Positions 11,604 to 23,772 are shown, counted from the first letter of the stretch. The stretch is 64,000 nt of DNA from Phialophora verrucosa (GCA_002099365.1 MSED01000015.1:3338443-3402442); one strand, 5' to 3'. The notes: a model not told the origin generated them from the sequence alone. Translations and numbers: made by a program.

Positions 11604-12123
11604 ATGCGATAGTGCTCAGCAGTTAAAGATAAAAATAACTCCAATCTACTACTCTCATTCAAAAAGCAGGATCGCTGGTTACTTTCATGGTACGATGGTA
11701 CTGCCAGCTATTCTCAAGAATCCTCGATTTTACCCTGTCCCAGATGCAGTGTGGGGACGCCCAACTTGCCTCATCCGTCCAACGGCGAGCATTTCTTTTC
11801 AGTGTTGATCAATATGTGAGAGCACCTTGAAACTGCAGTCCCCGTTTGACGTCCTGCGGACTACGACGGGGCTACATAGAAGAATATTAATTCGAAGAAA
11901 TGAAGTATAGCTTGGTGGTATCGCAACCTGTGGTTACTGAGTGTAGAGTAGAGGTATTCTGCAGTGTATTTTCTATCTGAACACGGCTGACTTCTCCCAC
12001 TTTGGGACTATATTCCTGTACCACGTCCGGTATTTTTGTTCAATGGGACCAAAGGCCCATAGCAACGAAGTTATTGCGTGCACATAAAAGAGGCTTTTCA
12101 AGGAAGACAGCCTAAGGGATTTC
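11604..12123. other. Intergenic between convergent genes
   Basis: About 520 bp between the 3' ends of CMD 1 and the bicupin gene; nothing recognised. Confidence 0.4.
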
Positions 12124-13254
12124 CTAAACAGCAGGAAAAACAGGACTTCCGTAGTAGCTTCCAGCATTAATGAGGCGTGTGTCAACGCCGTAATGACCAC
12201 CAGAGATATACAGAAACTTGGCCCAATAGGCCTTGGTGTAGTAGGTGAAAGTGGTGTCTTTGGGGACGTATATGACATCCCCCCAAACGAGGTCCACCGG
12301 ATCGTAGCCATCAACTTTGACAGTTAAGATGCCCTCTAGGATCTTGATAGCGTTGCCATTCGGGAGGGTGAAAGTGATCAAACTAGAAGGGTCAGCCGGG
12401 GGGCCATTGAGGCTGATGGTGGCCTGAGTGAGATTAAAACCGCCCGCCGCGGCTGGAGTAACAAGGGGTTGAACAACTTGATAGAACCCCAGGGTCTCCT
12501 TGTTGAGATACTTTGGTCCGAAGTTATTCGCAATGAAATACTGTGTGTCGCTATCATTTCCGATGTTGTTAAAGCCGTTGTGCCAAACTTGACCGGGTGG
12601 CGCGGTACCATCTCGAAAATCTCGACGGGGCTCAAACTCCTGCTGAGCCCAGACATCAAATTTCTTTAGACCATCAATGAATGTCTGATTCAGGCCAACA
12701 TTGCCTTTAGAGGAGCCATCCTTGTCAAACGGTGGGTTGGTGGTATGCGTCCAATTCTTCGCAATGTGCCAGATGAGCTTCTCAAAGCCACCGGGAGCTA
12801 CAACTGCAAGCAGCTCGGTGTCAGGATCAGTGAACTGGAAACTGTGGTTGGTGTTGGTAGGCCAATTTCCAAAGTCCCCAAGAGTCATGGATCGCGCTTG
12901 ATGGTCACCATTGTGTTGCGCCCAGAGGTTGAATCGCCCTTTGGTGTTGAAATAGGTTTCGTAATGCTTTTTGTGTAGGTGAGGAAGGACAACAAGTTTG
13001 TCTGAAGCGGGCCCAGTGTTCAGGAAGATAGTGAACTCATTGTTCGAAGAGGGGCCCGTAACTGGCATGCGGTAGACAATGTCGCCAGTAGCCATGGTAT
13101 AAGCTGGGGAGTATCGGCGAATTACATATAGCTGTGCAGAGTCTGGAGGGTTCTCCAGCTCAGGCACTGGCTTCGCGACACCTGTCTCCGAAAAGGGGGC
13201 ATAGAGGGATTCAGGGACGATGGAAAAGAGTAACAACTGGAGTGGGTTACGCAT
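12124..13254 (-). CDS. Secreted quercetin 2,3-dioxygenase-like bicupin
   Basis: An intronless 376-aa ORF. A hydrophobic N-terminus (MRNPLQLLLFSIV) suggests secretion, and several N-glycosylation sequons support it. The N-terminal cupin holds HLHKKHYETYF, giving His, His and Glu, and a later NHSFQF giving the fourth ligand. This is the 3-His-1-Glu metal set of fungal quercetinases. The C-terminal cupin has a degenerate metal site, also as in the family. Length fits the family (about 350 aa mature). Quercetinases open the heterocyclic ring of flavonols and release CO, so an extracellular attack on a plant flavonoid is one plausible first step for the cluster. Other bicupin oxygenase roles are possible. 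Confidence 0.82.
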   Translation of the reverse strand: MRNPLQLLLFSIVPESLYAPFSETGVAKPVPELENPPDSAQLYVIRRYSPAYTMATGDIVYRMPVTGPSSNNEFTIFLNTGPASDKLVVLPHLHKKHYETYFNTKGRFNLWAQHNGDHQARSMTLGDFGNWPTNTNHSFQFTDPDTELLAVVAPGGFEKLIWHIAKNWTHTTNPPFDKDGSSKGNVGLNQTFIDGLKKFDVWAQQEFEPRRDFRDGTAPPGQVWHNGFNNIGNDSDTQYFIANNFGPKYLNKETLGFYQVVQPLVTPAAAGGFNLTQATISLNGPPADPSSLITFTLPNGNAIKILEGILTVKVDGYDPVDLVWGDVIYVPKDTTFTYYTKAYWAKFLYISGGHYGVDTRLINAGSYYGSPVFPAV

Positions 13255-14493
13255 TTTGGGTATTCGTAGTCCAGGACAACAGCGGGAGTTTTGATGGAGG
13301 AGAAGAAGAAGAAGCAGAGTTGAGAGACGGTCCTGTCTCTATAAAGCTAAATCCTGGAGTTCGGGAAATAATACCTAGCTTCCCCCGGGGCGGAGTGGTC
13401 TGTAACCGTGGGGCATAAAACTATATGCTTCGTTTCCCAGTGATGGTCACGCCACTAAACCTTCATGTTTGTGGAAACAGGCTGATTCTGGCTGTTTACG
13501 ACAGCCTCCAGAGACATCAGACAACTTTATGCAGCCGTTGTTATGACGGTCGATTGTTGTCGGTCTAGTTTTTTATGCGAGAGACTTCCAGGTAAGTTAT
13601 TAGGCGCCCCCTGAGGTGAAAGATACCTAGAAGCACAAAACAACTCCTGCCATGACTTGCGGACCTGAGCATTCGAGTGTAGCAGGGACGCAAGCCTGTA
13701 GAGGGAGGATCTCTATTTTATTTGTACGACTTGCTGTCAGTCAAATTCAAATGATACTACATACTAGGAGATATACGATGCCTGCCATGCGGTGAGGGGA
13801 GACATCTCGTGGACCACTTCTGTGAGCATTTCCAACCGAAATGTCTATTCTTAACAACCAACTGCCTATGCCTTTCCCTCTCCAGGCTAGTAGTAATTGT
13901 TACGATACGAACGGATTACAGGTGGAGCTCCTGCAGTGGGATGAATGACAACATGTCCACCCCGCTTGAGGCGGTCTGAACCAAATCTGTTCGGCGTAAC
14001 TTCAGCTTCTCTAATCCGAGACTCGGCGTTTCTCCCCGGGTCGAGTTGTCAGCCTATGGGGGCTTGTGCCCCGGGTTTCGTCGGTGGGATCCGTATCCGG
14101 TCACAGGGCATCTATGCAAAGGGATACGATTGCACCTAGAACGCCGGGAGGCTCGCCCCTCCGCTCTGATGCTTGGGGAGCCATTAGTGAATTGGGTACG
14201 CTGGCGCACTGTCCGACTGTGTACGCCTTCCTTGGACAGATCCTGGCGTAAGGCGTGGCGGTTGTCACGAAACGTTAAGCATAGAACCCGAATTCGGTGC
14301 TTGTTACACCCACAGCTTCCTTTTCTTTTCCTCTACTTGGATTTTAATACCCTTCTCCAACGTTTGGCGGACGCTACTCTCGGCTTGTTGCCTTTGACAG
14401 ACAGTTCCAGTGTCAACCTATGCTCGCACCTCTATTCTTTTTGGCTCCAACGAAGATAAAATTTGTGATATTTGGCTGACCTTGCAAATCCTG
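13255..14493. other. Long divergent spacer, bicupin and AACS
   Basis: About 1.24 kb between divergent starts. Plus-strand ORFs within 13945-14459 have no family signal and arginine-rich, non-coding-like composition. The stretch presumably carries both promoters and 5' UTRs. No RNA gene was recognised. Confidence 0.4.
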
Positions 14494-16958
14494 ATGGACG
14501 TAACAAATATTCCTCGCAAACTTTGGGAGCACCATGACCCCGGCAGCACCAATCTGGGGAGATTTCGTACTTTCCTAGAGAATAAGTTCAACCTCAAATT
14601 CAAGGTCAGCTCAGGATACCATTGACAGCAGACAATGATGAAGTTAACGCTAGATGTCCCCTAAGCCTTTCCATCTCCCTTGAAGGGCCTGAAGCTTACT
14701 AACCGACACGTAGACATTCCACGAGCTGCACAACTGGAGCTGTACCAACAGAGCCTTGTTTTGGGAGTCATGTTGGCAGGACCTGAACATCATTCACGAC
14801 GGTAGTTATGATCAGGTAAGTCCTTTACGAGCAATCAACCTTGTTAATTCGCAAGCCGTTCCTCCTTGATCGAAAAGTTAAACCTAGTCACTAAATTTTC
14901 TTTGTACCTCAGGTCGTCGATGAGAAGGCAAGGATGGATTCTATCCCCAACTGGTTTCGTGGAGTCCGTCTGAACTATGCCGAGAACATCCTTTATACCG
15001 CCGACCCCGAAGATCAGTCCCAACGCACCACTTTCATGAAGAGCCCCAATAAAGTTGCTATTACAGAAGTTCGAGAAGGTTGCTCTGTCGTCAGACATTG
15101 CACTTGGGGCGAATTGAGACGGAAAGTGGGAAGACTAAGCCAAGCGATGAAAGCAGCCGGCGTGAGGCGTGGAGATCGAGTGGCCGCTATCGCGAGCAAC
15201 AGTATCGACACAGTTTCAGTGTTCCTCGCGGTGACTGCTATCGGCGGCATCTTCAGTTCCAGTTCGACTGACATGGGCGTGAAGGGGATACTGGACCGAC
15301 TACTCCAAATCAAACCTCGTTGGGCATTCATGGATGACTGGGCAGTGTACAACGGGAAGAAGATTGAGTTGAGATCCAAAATGGCGGCTATCATTAAGGG
15401 CATGGAAGAGATTGCAGAATTTCAAGGAGTGGTCGTGCAGCCACGCTTCGTACATCCAGTCGACACATCACATTTGCCGAAGACACAGACGTTGGCAACG
15501 TTTGTCTCTCGAGCGAAGAGTGATCACCTTGAATTCACCAGGATACCATTTCGGGACCCCTTCCTGGTCGTTTACAGCTCGGGCACCACCGGCCAGCCAA
15601 AGTGTATCGTACACTCTGTTGGAGGATTCGTCTTAGGCGGGACGAAGGAAACCAAGTTTCATCGCGAACAAGGCCCAAAGAGCACCTGTCTGCAGTATAC
15701 TACAACGGGCTGGATAATGTACTTGTTGAGCGTTCAATCATTAATTGTAGGCGCAAGGTGCATCATGTATGACGGAAGCCCCTTCTTGCCAGATTTGGAA
15801 CGGTTCATGAGGCTGGTTGGCGACGAGAGGTGTGTTGTTTACCCCCACCTACATTTTCAATATCAACACTATCTGAATGGTTCTTTGGCAGGGTCACCCA
15901 TCTGGGAGTTTCACCACGATTCTTCCAGACTCTTCAAGCTGGGAATGTGGTTCCGCGAGAGTTTACCGATCTGTCCGCGCTGCAATCTGTGACATCCACC
16001 GGCATGGTGTTGGCAGACTCACTATTTGAATGGTTCTATGATGTCGCTTTTCCGCCTCATGTGCAGCTGGCAAACACGTCAGGCGGTACCGATATTGCAG
16101 GAGGATTCGCTGCAGAGAACTCCCTGTTGCCAGTTCATCTGGGCGGATGCTCTGGACCCAGCTTAGGGGTGCCTATCGCCGTTTATGATTCCACAGTTGG
16201 AAACGGCAAAGGACGAGCGGTTGACGACGGCGTCCCGGGGGAGCTTGTCGCTACGGCTGCGTTTCCCAACATGCCTGTCTCTTTCTGGGGGAAGGATGGA
16301 AATCAAAAATATCGGAGTTCCTATTTTGTGCGGTTTGACAGTAAGTTTGGTCTTCACCTGTACCCTTTCTTTGGGTGACTGACCTATTTGGCCTTCAGAT
16401 GTTTGGACTCATGGAGATTTTGTTCTCGTACACCCTATTACGAAGCAGATATTCTTCCTGGGGCGCGCGGATGGCGTGCTAAACCCCTCGGGAGTGCGAT
16501 TTGGCTCTGCAGAGATCTACAGCGTCATCGATACGCATTTCTCTGACGAGGTGGCCGATTCGATTTGCGTCGGCCAACGTCGGCCGCAGGACATGGACGA
16601 AAGCGTGATATTATTTCTACTGATGAAAGAAGGTGTTGCATTCACCGAAGACCTGGTTTCAAGAGTGAAGAAAACTATACAGAGGGAGATGAGCCCTAGA
16701 CATGTCCCCAAATACGTCTTTGAAACTCCTGAGATTCCGGTGGGCCCCCTAGATCTCTAGCTTCTTTACTCTTGGACCGACTTCGCTGACTTGTCACAGA
16801 CGACCGTGAACATGAAGAAAGTGGAACTACCTGTGAGACAAATTGTGTCTGGACAGATCATCAAACCGTCAAGTACGCTGGCAAATCCTCAATGCTTGGA
16901 CTACTACTATCAGTTCGCCAAGATCGAGGAGCTTCTACCACCAAAGGCAAAGCTTTAG
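14494..16958 (+). CDS. Acetoacetyl-CoA synthetase
   Basis: Six exons (14494-14604, 14714-14815, 14913-15829, 15892-16340, 16399-16739, 16800-16958) give 692 aa with all phases consistent. It is an ANL-superfamily ligase: acetoacetate + CoA + ATP to acetoacetyl-CoA. The N-terminus IPRKLWEHHDPGSTN and WFRGVRLNYAEN are typical of AACS. The ATP-binding P-loop VVYSSGTTGQPK lies near residue 290, and the C-terminal Lys-containing domain is complete. In this cluster it could activate acetoacetate released by the FAH-family hydrolase, returning carbon to central metabolism. It is a full-length copy with normal family length, so probably active. A ketone-body-type housekeeping role is the alternative. 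Confidence 0.92.
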
Positions 16959-17470
16959 GCAGTCATTTAAGTTCCGTGAACCCGGACGGAACGAGAAGAG
17001 ACGAGCTGAGCGGAATGCTGATTCCTCCATCCAAATTTCTAGAACAAGTAAATGCTTGACCGGACGGCCGCAATCTGTCCCAGAGAAGACAAATTCTGAT
17101 GGTAGACATGTCTAAATGCTATCTATGGTTTCTTGGTTCCTGTATCACAGTGTAGAAGATTGTCAGAAGCATTTGCCCATATACACATTGCGCTTCACAT
17201 TTCTATATCGATGTCAGAGGACAGAGTTGATGCACTATGTATTTGTCAGTCCTCAAGGCTATTTTTGGTTATTGTAGCCCCGGCCAACGTACGGACCAGG
17301 GTTTTCACGGTCTCGGCCAACTGTGTCCGAACGTATTCTCATTCCCGTTTTCCCCGCCATCAAAAGGAAGAGGGGAAAAAGGTCGGTCGGCAGATATATC
17401 TATCCCGACAATGCACCCTCCGTATCAATGTAGACTATTAGGGCTTTGAACATTGAAAGGCAGAAACACG
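16959..17470. other. Intergenic, AACS to MBL gene
   Basis: A 512-bp gap between two plus-strand genes; nothing beyond a presumed terminator and promoter. Confidence 0.4.
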
Positions 17471-18699
17471 ATGAATGTCATACCGAGCCTCGACGTGCCT
17501 CGTGGCACATCCTTGACTGTCAGAATTATCGATACTACTAGTCGCATCGCTGACCTTCCAATAAAATACTTGATGGGCCCGTCATTGGAAGGATTTACAC
17601 ATCTTCCCAAACTGCCATCTTACGCTTTCCTTCTTGAACACCCATCTGGTCGTAAACTCTTGTTTGACCTCGGAATCCGTAAAGACTGGCAGAATTATGC
17701 TCCCATGACGGCGAACCATATCAGAAATAGTGGGTGGGATGTGCAAGTAGAGAAGAGCATCACAGAGATTTTGGAGGAAGGTGGCGTCGATCCCGCCTCG
17801 ATCGAGGCCCTGATATGGAGGTAAGAGCACAATTGAACTTATAATCTCTCAATTAGTGTTCTCGTGGAGGCTTCTTCGCGCTGATATGATTTTGCCTCAT
17901 CTAGCCACCATCACTGGGATCATCTCGGTAATCCTTCGACATTCCCTCCGCATACGTCCTTGGTGGTGGGCCCCGGCTTCCCGGAAGAATATCTCCCTGG
18001 TGCTCCCGCAAATCCAAAGTCATGGGTTTTGGAGGAAGACTATCGGTGAGTTCGCTGGGCTCGGAACAAACGTGCTTTTGAGGCTAGATCAACTAACCAG
18101 CTCCCACCAGAAACCGTAATTTGATCGAGCTGGACTTCTCGGGCCCGGGAGCGTGCGTCGTTGGACGTATGAGAGCACTTGACTGGTTCGGCGACGGTAG
18201 CTGCTATATTCTGGACGCGCCTGGGCATACGGTCGGGCATTTGTGTGCCCTGGCACGGACCACTGTCGATCCAGATACCTTTATCCTCATCGGTGCCGAT
18301 GCTTGCCACCACGCGAGTGAGTTTCGGCCCTCCCATTATCGTGCACTGCCAGATGCAATCTCACCACATCCGGTGCGAGGCTTGAGAGGGCCGTTTTGTC
18401 CTGGTGCGGCTTTGGAAGAGCTCAAGTCGAAACGGCCGATGGCCTCCTGCGGAAGCTTCTTTGATCCCGAAATGGGCCATGACATTCCCAAGGTGGTCGA
18501 AACCATCTCTAACGTGCAGTATATTGATGCACATGATAATGTCTTTGTTGTCATGGCTCACGACGATTCCATAGCACCTTTCGTTGACTTTTTCCCCAAA
18601 GCAGCCAATGACTGGTATCAAAAGGGCTGGGCGAGAGACACGCGGTGGGCGTTCTTGAAAGACCTCATGCGGGCTCTTACATTGCCTTCTAACGATTAA
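17471..18699 (+). CDS. Metallo-beta-lactamase-fold hydrolase (lactonase-like)
   Basis: Exons 17471-17820, 17905-18045 and 18111-18699 give 359 aa. Splicing of exons 1 and 2 builds the zinc motif SHHHWDH (HxHxDH). The later metal ligands are in DAPGHTVGHL (His), IGADACHH (Asp) and VMAHDDS (His), so the di-zinc site is complete. Size and order resemble the AttM/N-acyl-homoserine lactonase-like group of fungal MBL proteins. The likely role is hydrolysis of a lactone or ester, which fits a step after the Baeyer-Villiger monooxygenase in the same cluster. Related fungal MBL hydrolases also open lactams of plant benzoxazolinones, so an amide substrate is possible. The start is the first ATG; an in-frame TTG upstream is ignored. 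Confidence 0.88.
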
Positions 18700-19170
18700 A
18701 CGAGCTGTAACAGCTCAGACATGCAGTTCTTCAACTTGAAATGCACTGAACCAGATAATGCGGCAAGGGATCGACCTGGATCACATATTGTTACTATTCC
18801 CGTTAGCAAAGATTCACTTCTCCCTTTGCCCTAGCATATCAACTCTCTTAAGCAATGAAGCGGCACATGTAAACTAACGTCCACGGCTTAATATCTTCAA
18901 TTTATTGTCCGAATATACCCAGACAAGTGATAGCGTCCACAATGTCTTGTGAAGGCGATGGCATTGCCCTTCAGATCTGCTGGGAGTCTTTCCTATAATG
19001 ATGCATTCTAAAAATCCCATCGGCAGCTCCATCCAGAGTGACAACTTCAGATTACAAAGCCGTCTCAAATGAAAGTAACATGAACCGCTACCAACACGTG
19101 TTGAAAGTGTGGATTCGATCCTGATACTTCGCCACGTACGATACGGAACATGGCTGTGATATGAAGCCCT
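18700..19170. other. Intergenic between convergent genes
   Basis: A 471-bp gap between the 3' ends of the MBL and P450 genes; no feature recognised. Confidence 0.4.
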
Positions 19171-21252
19171 TTAAGCATCCGTCTTCTCTGGCATCCAGGT
19201 GCTGAATGCCATCCCTTCCGGGACGCTCTTCCACTGGCCAGTCTTGGGGTCCAAAAGTTTCTCACACTCTTTGGCAGCCTCCGTCATAATTGCGGCCCGT
19301 TTGGCGCTCCTCGACTTGATGACTGCTGGATATTTTGCAGGTTGAGCCGTAATTCCTCCCTCTATTGCCTCAATATCATAAGGGTATGGATTTCCTTGAG
19401 AGTCAAGAGACTTTGAGAAGTTAAAGCCCCAGGCCAGTCTTGCTATGGCAAGGAATAGTGACCGCTCCGCAATGTGAATACCTTGACATAGCCTCCGCCC
19501 AGCGCCGAAGACATAATTATCGCGCTTCTCAGCGTCGCCCACAGCAGACTGGTACAAAGTGCTGGTGTCGCCCTGAAAGCGGTCAGGATTAAATCTGCGA
19601 GGGTCGGGGGAGCGGCGAGGGTCCATATGAATTGCCCTAGTGGTTACACTGTCAGCTCCCTATCCTTCATTCTTCCATTGTCTGCAGACTCACCAGACAT
19701 TGGGTGTAATGTTTGCCCCTTTGGGGATCCTGTAGCCCATGTACACATCATCTCTTGTAGCTGCATGGGGAACTCCAAGAATGACCGTTGGCATCCACCG
19801 TAAGCTTTCCTTGACGCATTGGCGGATGTAGAGTAGACTATCCCAATCGTCCATATTGGGCATCCTGTCGGAACCCACAACACGATCAACCTCCTCATGC
19901 GCCTTCTTCTGCACTTCAGGAAAAACCAGCAAAGCAAGAATGAACCCGTACAACGTGGATGCAGTGGTATCAGATCCCCCTTCCAGCAGGGACCCTGTGA
20001 GGTAGCCGGCCTCGTCGTCAGAAAACTTTTCTTCTTGCTGCCTTCGATATATGTCATTACAGAAGCACGGCTATGACAAAATAACGATGAGCTGTCGTCA
20101 ACTTGACTAGGATTTCGATTGATGTGCTTACCAGTCCGGTACCGTCGTCAAGTGCCCTTTTGGACTTCATCCAATGTCCTACATAGAGTTCTTTTTCAAT
20201 TCGATGCAGGTTTTCCGCATAGCGGACATTGGGGGCAATGAAATGGGGAAGTTTCTGCACAATTGGGTAGAGATCAGCCAGTTGTGCGCTGGCGCTGCCC
20301 GTAACCTCTCCCCAGTCTGAATGGGTCTATTTCAGATCTGTCAACACCAGAGACGTATATCGACAGGTTTCTCAGGCGAATGATACCTTAAACAATGCTT
20401 GGAGCTTTGGGTCCTCAATGTCACGGCACCTGTAACCATAAATCATCTGTGTCGAGAATGAATAGCTGAATCGTCTGATATGTGAGAGAAAGTCCTCGGG
20501 AGAGTCCAAGATGCCCTGAAGCATGATCTTGTTCTCGAGTTCTTGGTACGGCACGTATGTCACTGCAGCCTTGATGTTTAAAATGTTATGGATCATCTTA
20601 TGGATTGAGCGCCATTTCTCGCCGTATTTCTGCCACATCGTTAGCTGAGCTCGCAATTCCGTGACGTGGGATATAAAGGGCCAGTCGACTCCATAGTGGT
20701 TGTCTGTGACCTTGTCCAAATCGTGATCATCCAGACAGGAACCAAACGGCAAATTTGACAAGTTGAAATTACACACCATCAGAACCAGCCTCATGTCTCC
20801 GCTCGCAATTTTCTGCCCAATAAACATGTCTGGGCGATCCGAATAGATTCCGCTCTTTTTATCTAGGAGATCTTTGACCGCCACATCGGAGTTTAGAACA
20901 ATCATCGTGGTGGCCCCCAACATGAGTGAATATATTGGCCTAGTCGTGTGGGTTAGTTTCGTGACAGCAGTTCGTTCATGTTCTCTATGCCGACCCATAT
21001 TCTTGTGCCCACTTTGCGAATTGCAGGTGAGCATTCTTTTTGAAGATCTGCATTCGTTAGTATTGATGTTCGAGCACCAGGCGACGAAGCCTCGAAAAAT
21101 CTGACCTGATGGAGATTACCTAAAATCGGGATGGTGGGCGGTCCTGGCGGTAAATCTCGCGGTCTCCGGCCAATTGTTAGAAGCTTCGCAGCCAGAAGCA
21201 GAATTCCAACGGCTGCGAGAACGGCAATGACGTTTGACTTGCCGTGAATCAT
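19171..21252 (-). CDS. Cytochrome P450 (O-methylsterigmatocystin oxidoreductase-like)
   Basis: Seven exons (21252-21106, 21047-20995, 20939-20777, 20629-20387, 20326-20132, 20070-19694, 19636-19171) give 547 aa. The N-terminal membrane helix is followed by RDLPPGPPTIPILGNLH. The I-helix oxygen motif LEGGSDTTAS, the ExxR of ESLRW and the heme loop FGAGRRLCQG are all intact. It is a microsomal monooxygenase in the group often annotated as O-methylsterigmatocystin oxidoreductase, common in aromatic and polyketide modification. Intron 3 (147 nt) is longer than the others, but splicing there restores the conserved KYGEKWR. It is divergent from the FAH-family gene across 614 bp. Confidence 0.92.
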
Positions 21253-21866
21253 TGTGTCGTCAACTAAGAAGAGCAATCTGGAACCCAGGGGATCTGTGAC
21301 GGGGACTGATGTGTCTTCACTCAGGTTTATCTCGAAAGCTGATGAACGTGAGAAAATGTTCGCCCACCACATCTGTTCGCGGGGCCATTGCTGCTCTCGT
21401 CGGGCAAAAGCGCCCACAGACCTTAAAGCTTGACAGTCTAACCTAACCTGTACGGCGGAAAAAAGACAAGACTCCGCCACAATGAGTCTCGCCGAGAGGC
21501 GCCGGGGGCCTTTTCTGCGCCAGGAATCTCCGAAGTCGCTTGAGCAAGCGGTCTTGAGTGGTCTGGTTTCATGAAACGTGTCTCGTGTTTCGGCCTCACC
21601 AACATCTATCGCTTTCTCTGTAATTGCAGGTTCTTTGTTCAGCGGCCGCAGATTTGGTGCTGTATTGTGAGCTTCCTAATTGGATCGGTAGACGGCAGGT
21701 ATCATCACCGGCTTGTACAATCCCTCGTCCGGCGATTTTCTAACGAAGAATAGCGTCTTGAACCTTTTTGGACAGGTTCAGAGACGGCCTCCTGAGATTG
21801 TCTTCAATACCTGCGTACGACGTACAGCCCTCAGATCTGTATCTCTCTGAAGCATTTCTTCCCAAC
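21253..21866. promoter_or_regulatory. Divergent promoter, P450 and FAH-family gene
   Basis: A 614-bp spacer between two divergent starts, with CGG/CCG triplets near 21490-21530 and 21640-21740. Presumed shared promoter; no proven site. Confidence 0.35.
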
Positions 21867-22823
21867 ATGTTTTCTTTTGCCCGGCTTGTTAGGTTTGAAA
21901 GTGATGACGGACAGGAGTATTATGGCGAAGCTCCTGAAGGGTCGACAGGGCCAGATCTGGTAGGCACTCAGGTGCCCATCTATGACGATCCTTTCGAGTC
22001 TACCGCTACTCTTACATCCAAGAAGAAAAAAATCTCGAAAGTTCTGAGTCCCATCCCCCGGGCCGCGCACATTTATGGTGTGGGACTGAATTACAAGGCT
22101 CACGCCGCCGAGGCGAATGTATGCTCCACTTCCCATCTCTTTCTATTGATCACATGGATGACAATGTCTGCCGTCATCAGGTATCATATCCAGATTACCC
22201 CATGATTTTCTCAAAGCCACTGGACGCGTTAGCGGGTCCTTTTGAAGCAATTCCTATCGATAAATATTGCACCTGGCTAGATTATGAGGTCAGAAATACA
22301 TCTTGGATGTGGAGACCATCTACACATATCCGCTAACATGTGCCAGGGCGAACTGGTTGTTATTATTGGTAAAGATTGCAAAAATATCCCTGAATCCGAA
22401 GATCCTATCGACTATGTACTTGGTTACACGGTCGGTAACGACGTTTCCTCTCGGTATTGGCAGTCGCCCGAAAGATCGGGCCAGCCGGGGTATGCGAAGG
22501 GCTTTGACAAATTTGCTCCAATTGGCCCTATCCTGGTGTCTCCCAGTGTCGTGTCTGACCTGAACTCATTGTCTCTGACTACCCACGTGAATGGAGAGCT
22601 GAGGCAGTCAAGCAAGCTGGGTAGCATGATCTTCGACGTCAGACGCCTTATTCGCCACCTCAGCAGTGGCATGACCCTCAGAAAGTTCACGGTCATACTT
22701 ACCGGGACTCCTGCTGGGGTTGCAGTCGTCATGAAACCTCCAAAGTGGCTTCAAGACGGTGACTTGGTCGAAATTGAGATTGAAAAAATCGGCAAAATCT
22801 GCAATAAGATGCAATTTGTTTGA
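21867..22823 (+). CDS. Fumarylacetoacetate hydrolase-family protein
   Basis: Exons 21867-22118, 22181-22288 and 22347-22823 give 278 aa, all phase 0. The start is chosen at MFSFARLVRF, the usual fungal N-terminus. The family core is complete: YGVGLNYKAHAAEAN, then the metal carboxylates in DYEGELVVIIG (built across intron 2) and YTVGNDVSSR. Members hydrolyse C-C bonds of acylpyruvates such as fumarylacetoacetate and fumarylpyruvate; a few are decarboxylases or isomerases. With the hydroxylase and VOC dioxygenase nearby, it is the natural candidate to split the ring-fission product, and AACS could take up any acetoacetate formed. The last residues are short of some homologs but end at a clear stop. 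Confidence 0.9.
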
Positions 22824-23096
22824 AAAGATCATAGACACAACTGCAAGGAAGCAGCTAGCAGGTAGTAGTGACCATTTACTCACCGGCATACATGTAGCGA
22901 TTACAAACAAATACATTTGAAAACCAGTAGCGAAGATGCGCTCTACAGGAAAATTTCCTCGACGGTTCATTTGGAACTGTTATTTCACCTCACGTGCGTG
23001 TGACCCTGGAGGTCTTGCCGATGGTGCTTAACACCAGACAAACTACATCGACTCTACCGTAAGATTCCTCCTATCCGTCTTGACACGCCTGCGCAG

Positions 23097-23772
23097 TCAC
23101 CACGACCAGTTCGCTTCGGCCGGGACAGGTGCATCCACGGCATTGAGCAGCATAGAAAGCCAGCTGTAATATCCAATGTAATGGACCAAAGCCAACGTCT
23201 GAGTGAGTCCAAAGCATGCTACAGCAGCATCCCACTTCGCCTTGTCCAAAGGTCCGGAGTGATCCATTAGCTCGACAGCAATGTCGTAGGCAAGCGAGCC
23301 ATCCTTATCAAGGCCATCTGGTTTCTGGCCGTGTTTGATACTATCGATCTGTTCCTGAGTCAAACTGGTCTCGGCGAGGGCGATTTTCTCGTGTGCGTAG
23401 CTCTCATAACCCGCTTTGAATCGAGCACCGACTGCTAGGATCGCAATTTCGCGATAGGTTGCAGGCAGACCAAGGGTATGGATGGATGTGCTGATCTTGC
23501 CCCATACTTTGTACACCGCAGGAGTGCAGAACTGGGGCGGGTAGGGGCCAATGATTGCTCCAGTGTCTTTGTCGCGCCAAATGAACCTACGGAGTTGTTG
23601 ATCAGCGTTAAAACTTGAGATGCTGAGATGTGCAGGGTAGGATGGTTGTTTCCTACACGTCTTTAGCGGACGTCTCGAGGCGACGATGCAAAGCCTCGAC
23701 ATCTTCTTTGATCGAAGCTTCAACTTCCGCAGAAGGAATGGGCTTGATTCGGCAACGGTCGTACTGTCCCAT
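23097..23772 (-). CDS. Carboxymuconolactone decarboxylase-like protein 2
   Basis: Exon 1 23772-23657 (116 nt), a 70-nt intron, then exon 2 23586-23097 (490 nt) give 201 aa. Exon lengths are identical to those of CMD 1 at 10939-11603. The domain shows TYREIAILAVGARFKAGYES, YAHEKIAL and LTQEQIDSI, with no CxxC. It ends PVPAEANWSW, matching its paralog. The donor used is the second of two adjacent GT dinucleotides, because only that one keeps frame (phase 2). It lies convergent to the FAH gene. Function is inferred as in CMD 1; the two have diverged in sequence enough to act on different intermediates or form a heteromer. Confidence 0.85.

Noticed and set aside
14046..14459. 137-aa plus-strand ORF upstream of AACS
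   Set aside because: Arg/Trp-rich composition, no family pattern, and overlapping open frames; it lies in the AACS promoter region.
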